DNA from: Spirochaetes bacterium ADurb.Bin215
GTDB taxonomy: Bacteria > Spirochaetota > Spirochaetia > Treponematales > Treponemataceae
DNA: 49,598 bases
Assembly (NCBI GenBank): GCA_002070025.1
Contig: MWCL01000011.1
Location: 1 to 49,598, forward strand
Direction: 5' to 3'
The position numbers and the translations under genes were made by a program. This document shows, piece by piece, positions 49,025-49,598 of this stretch (its first letter is position 1; every line of letters begins with the position of its first letter). The notes under the pieces are model-generated. The model did not search any database. It was not told the origin of the DNA and worked only from the letters and a program-made list of their open reading frames with translations.

Positions 49025-49598
49025 CTACCCCTGATTCTTCCGCACCAATGCCTGCACCTGTGCATTATCCGGACAGGCTGCGGCAAAAGAGGCGCAGGCA
49101 CCCGCGAGACCGGCAGGATCGTCCGCAAGTTCGGAAAGATCAAAGACCGACTCGTCTCCCCCGCTGAATTTGAGCATGGCGGGAGCAAGGGTATCAAGCG
49201 CCGCGACTGCGAACTCAAAGTTGCCGCGGGTAATGCCGTGGTACACAAAGTGCCAGCCGGGATGAACCGCGGTATCGAGGAGGATGTATTTCCACAGGGG
49301 CCAGTCGAATCCGGTGGGAAGGTCGGTACGATCAAAATCGGCGGCGGTGAACCGGGTAACCGTATCACGGTACCGGCCGAGCTCGTCGGCGAAGCGTTGC
49401 AGCAAATCCATGCGGGGAATCGTGCGGCCCCTCTCCCATGCGTCGCGGTTGAAAACCTCAAGATCGTCTATATCCCGGACTGATGCGTTTTCCAGAATGG
49501 CGGTAAGCCGTTCGCGAGAATAGGCGACCCAGGTGGTCAGATGATGGAGCACATCGGCCGCGGACCAGCGCGAAAAGGTTGGATCCGCGGAATCGTCA
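49025..49598 (-). CDS. DinB-superfamily-like protein (5' end outside window)
   Basis: The frame is open from the window edge to a stop at 49025, giving at least 190 residues. FSRWSAADVLHHLTTWVAY is the typical first helix pair of DinB/ClbS-like four-helix proteins; VHPGWHFVYHGIT near the middle supplies the histidine of the metal-binding site. The GTG at 49552 is internal to this conserved helix, so the true start is probably outside the window. Such proteins include metal-dependent thiol transferases and small-molecule modifying enzymes; the substrate here is unknown. Confidence 0.75.
   Translation of the reverse strand, partial: DDSADPTFSRWSAADVLHHLTTWVAYSRERLTAILENASVRDIDDLEVFNRDAWERGRTIPRMDLLQRFADELGRYRDTVTRFTAADFDRTDLPTGFDWPLWKYILLDTAVHPGWHFVYHGITRGNFEFAVAALDTLAPAMLKFSGGDESVFDLSELADDPAGLAGACASFAAACPDNAQVQALVRKNQG

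Overview
The window is a dense, compact bacterial chromosome segment of about 49.6 kb. I read it as coming from a free-living, probably salt-exposed spirochaete. The pointers are a threonyl-tRNA synthetase without the N-terminal TGS domain (the short form I associate with spirochaetes), LacI-type sugar sensors fused to signalling domains, sugar-binding protein/YesM/YesN sensing genes, and a kamA-ablB pair for the osmolyte N-epsilon-acetyl-beta-lysine. The assignment is inference; no rRNA or other phylogenetic marker was seen. I saw no CRISPR array, prophage, insertion sequence or tRNA gene.

Layout. 0-3.4 kb: a TetR regulator and a frameshifted RND/MMPL exporter. 3.6-4.0 kb: a decayed lipoprotein/esterase. 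4.0-7.3 kb: a GNAT acetyltransferase, an SPL-type radical SAM protein and a secreted GH5 glycosidase. 7.3-8.0 kb: a VapBC-type toxin-antitoxin pair. 8.0-11.1 kb: a T-box riboswitch, thrS and a flavodoxin-fold fusion protein. 11.3-14.1 kb: a RIO-type kinase and a PadR-controlled membrane operon. 14.2-23.4 kb: arabinose catabolism (lacI-araB-araA-araD) divergent from a three-gene sugar-sensing system (binding protein, YesM kinase, YesN regulator). 23.4-27.1 kb: mgtE, kamA and ablB. 27.1-29.8 kb: a metallophosphoesterase, a PfkB kinase and a LUD protein. 29.8-33.1 kb: an iron cluster feoB-feoA, a second feoA and a DtxR regulator, with two matching operator boxes. 33.2-37.2 kb: a LacI-like/GAF/HD-GYP c-di-GMP phosphodiesterase, an AraC-GyrI regulator and a PGPGW membrane protein. 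37.2-39.3 kb: a second SPL radical SAM protein and a second toxin-antitoxin pair. 39.3-41.4 kb: an operon of a membrane protein, a winged-helix regulator and a secreted protein of unknown function. 41.5-44.5 kb: a repeat array, a flavodoxin-SCP2-membrane fusion, an amino acid racemase and a NimA-like flavoprotein. 44.5-49.6 kb: an ABC-F ATPase with an attenuator-like leader, a TfoX remnant, a LysE exporter, an AAA/DUF4143 ATPase with a hairpin repeat, and a DinB-like protein cut by the window edge.

How it works together. Many operons carry their own local regulator with an operator visible at the promoter (TetR, PadR, DtxR, the winged-helix gene, both toxin-antitoxin pairs). Genes are often coupled by 1- or 4-base stop/start overlaps. 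Promoters look like ordinary sigma-70 elements with 16-18 bp spacers, and two of them end so close to the ATG that the mRNAs are probably leaderless. The least ordinary items are the T-box upstream of thrS, the ABC-F leader terminator, a 22-23 bp repeat family in three intergenic places, the HD-GYP sugar sensor, and two unusual flavodoxin fusions.
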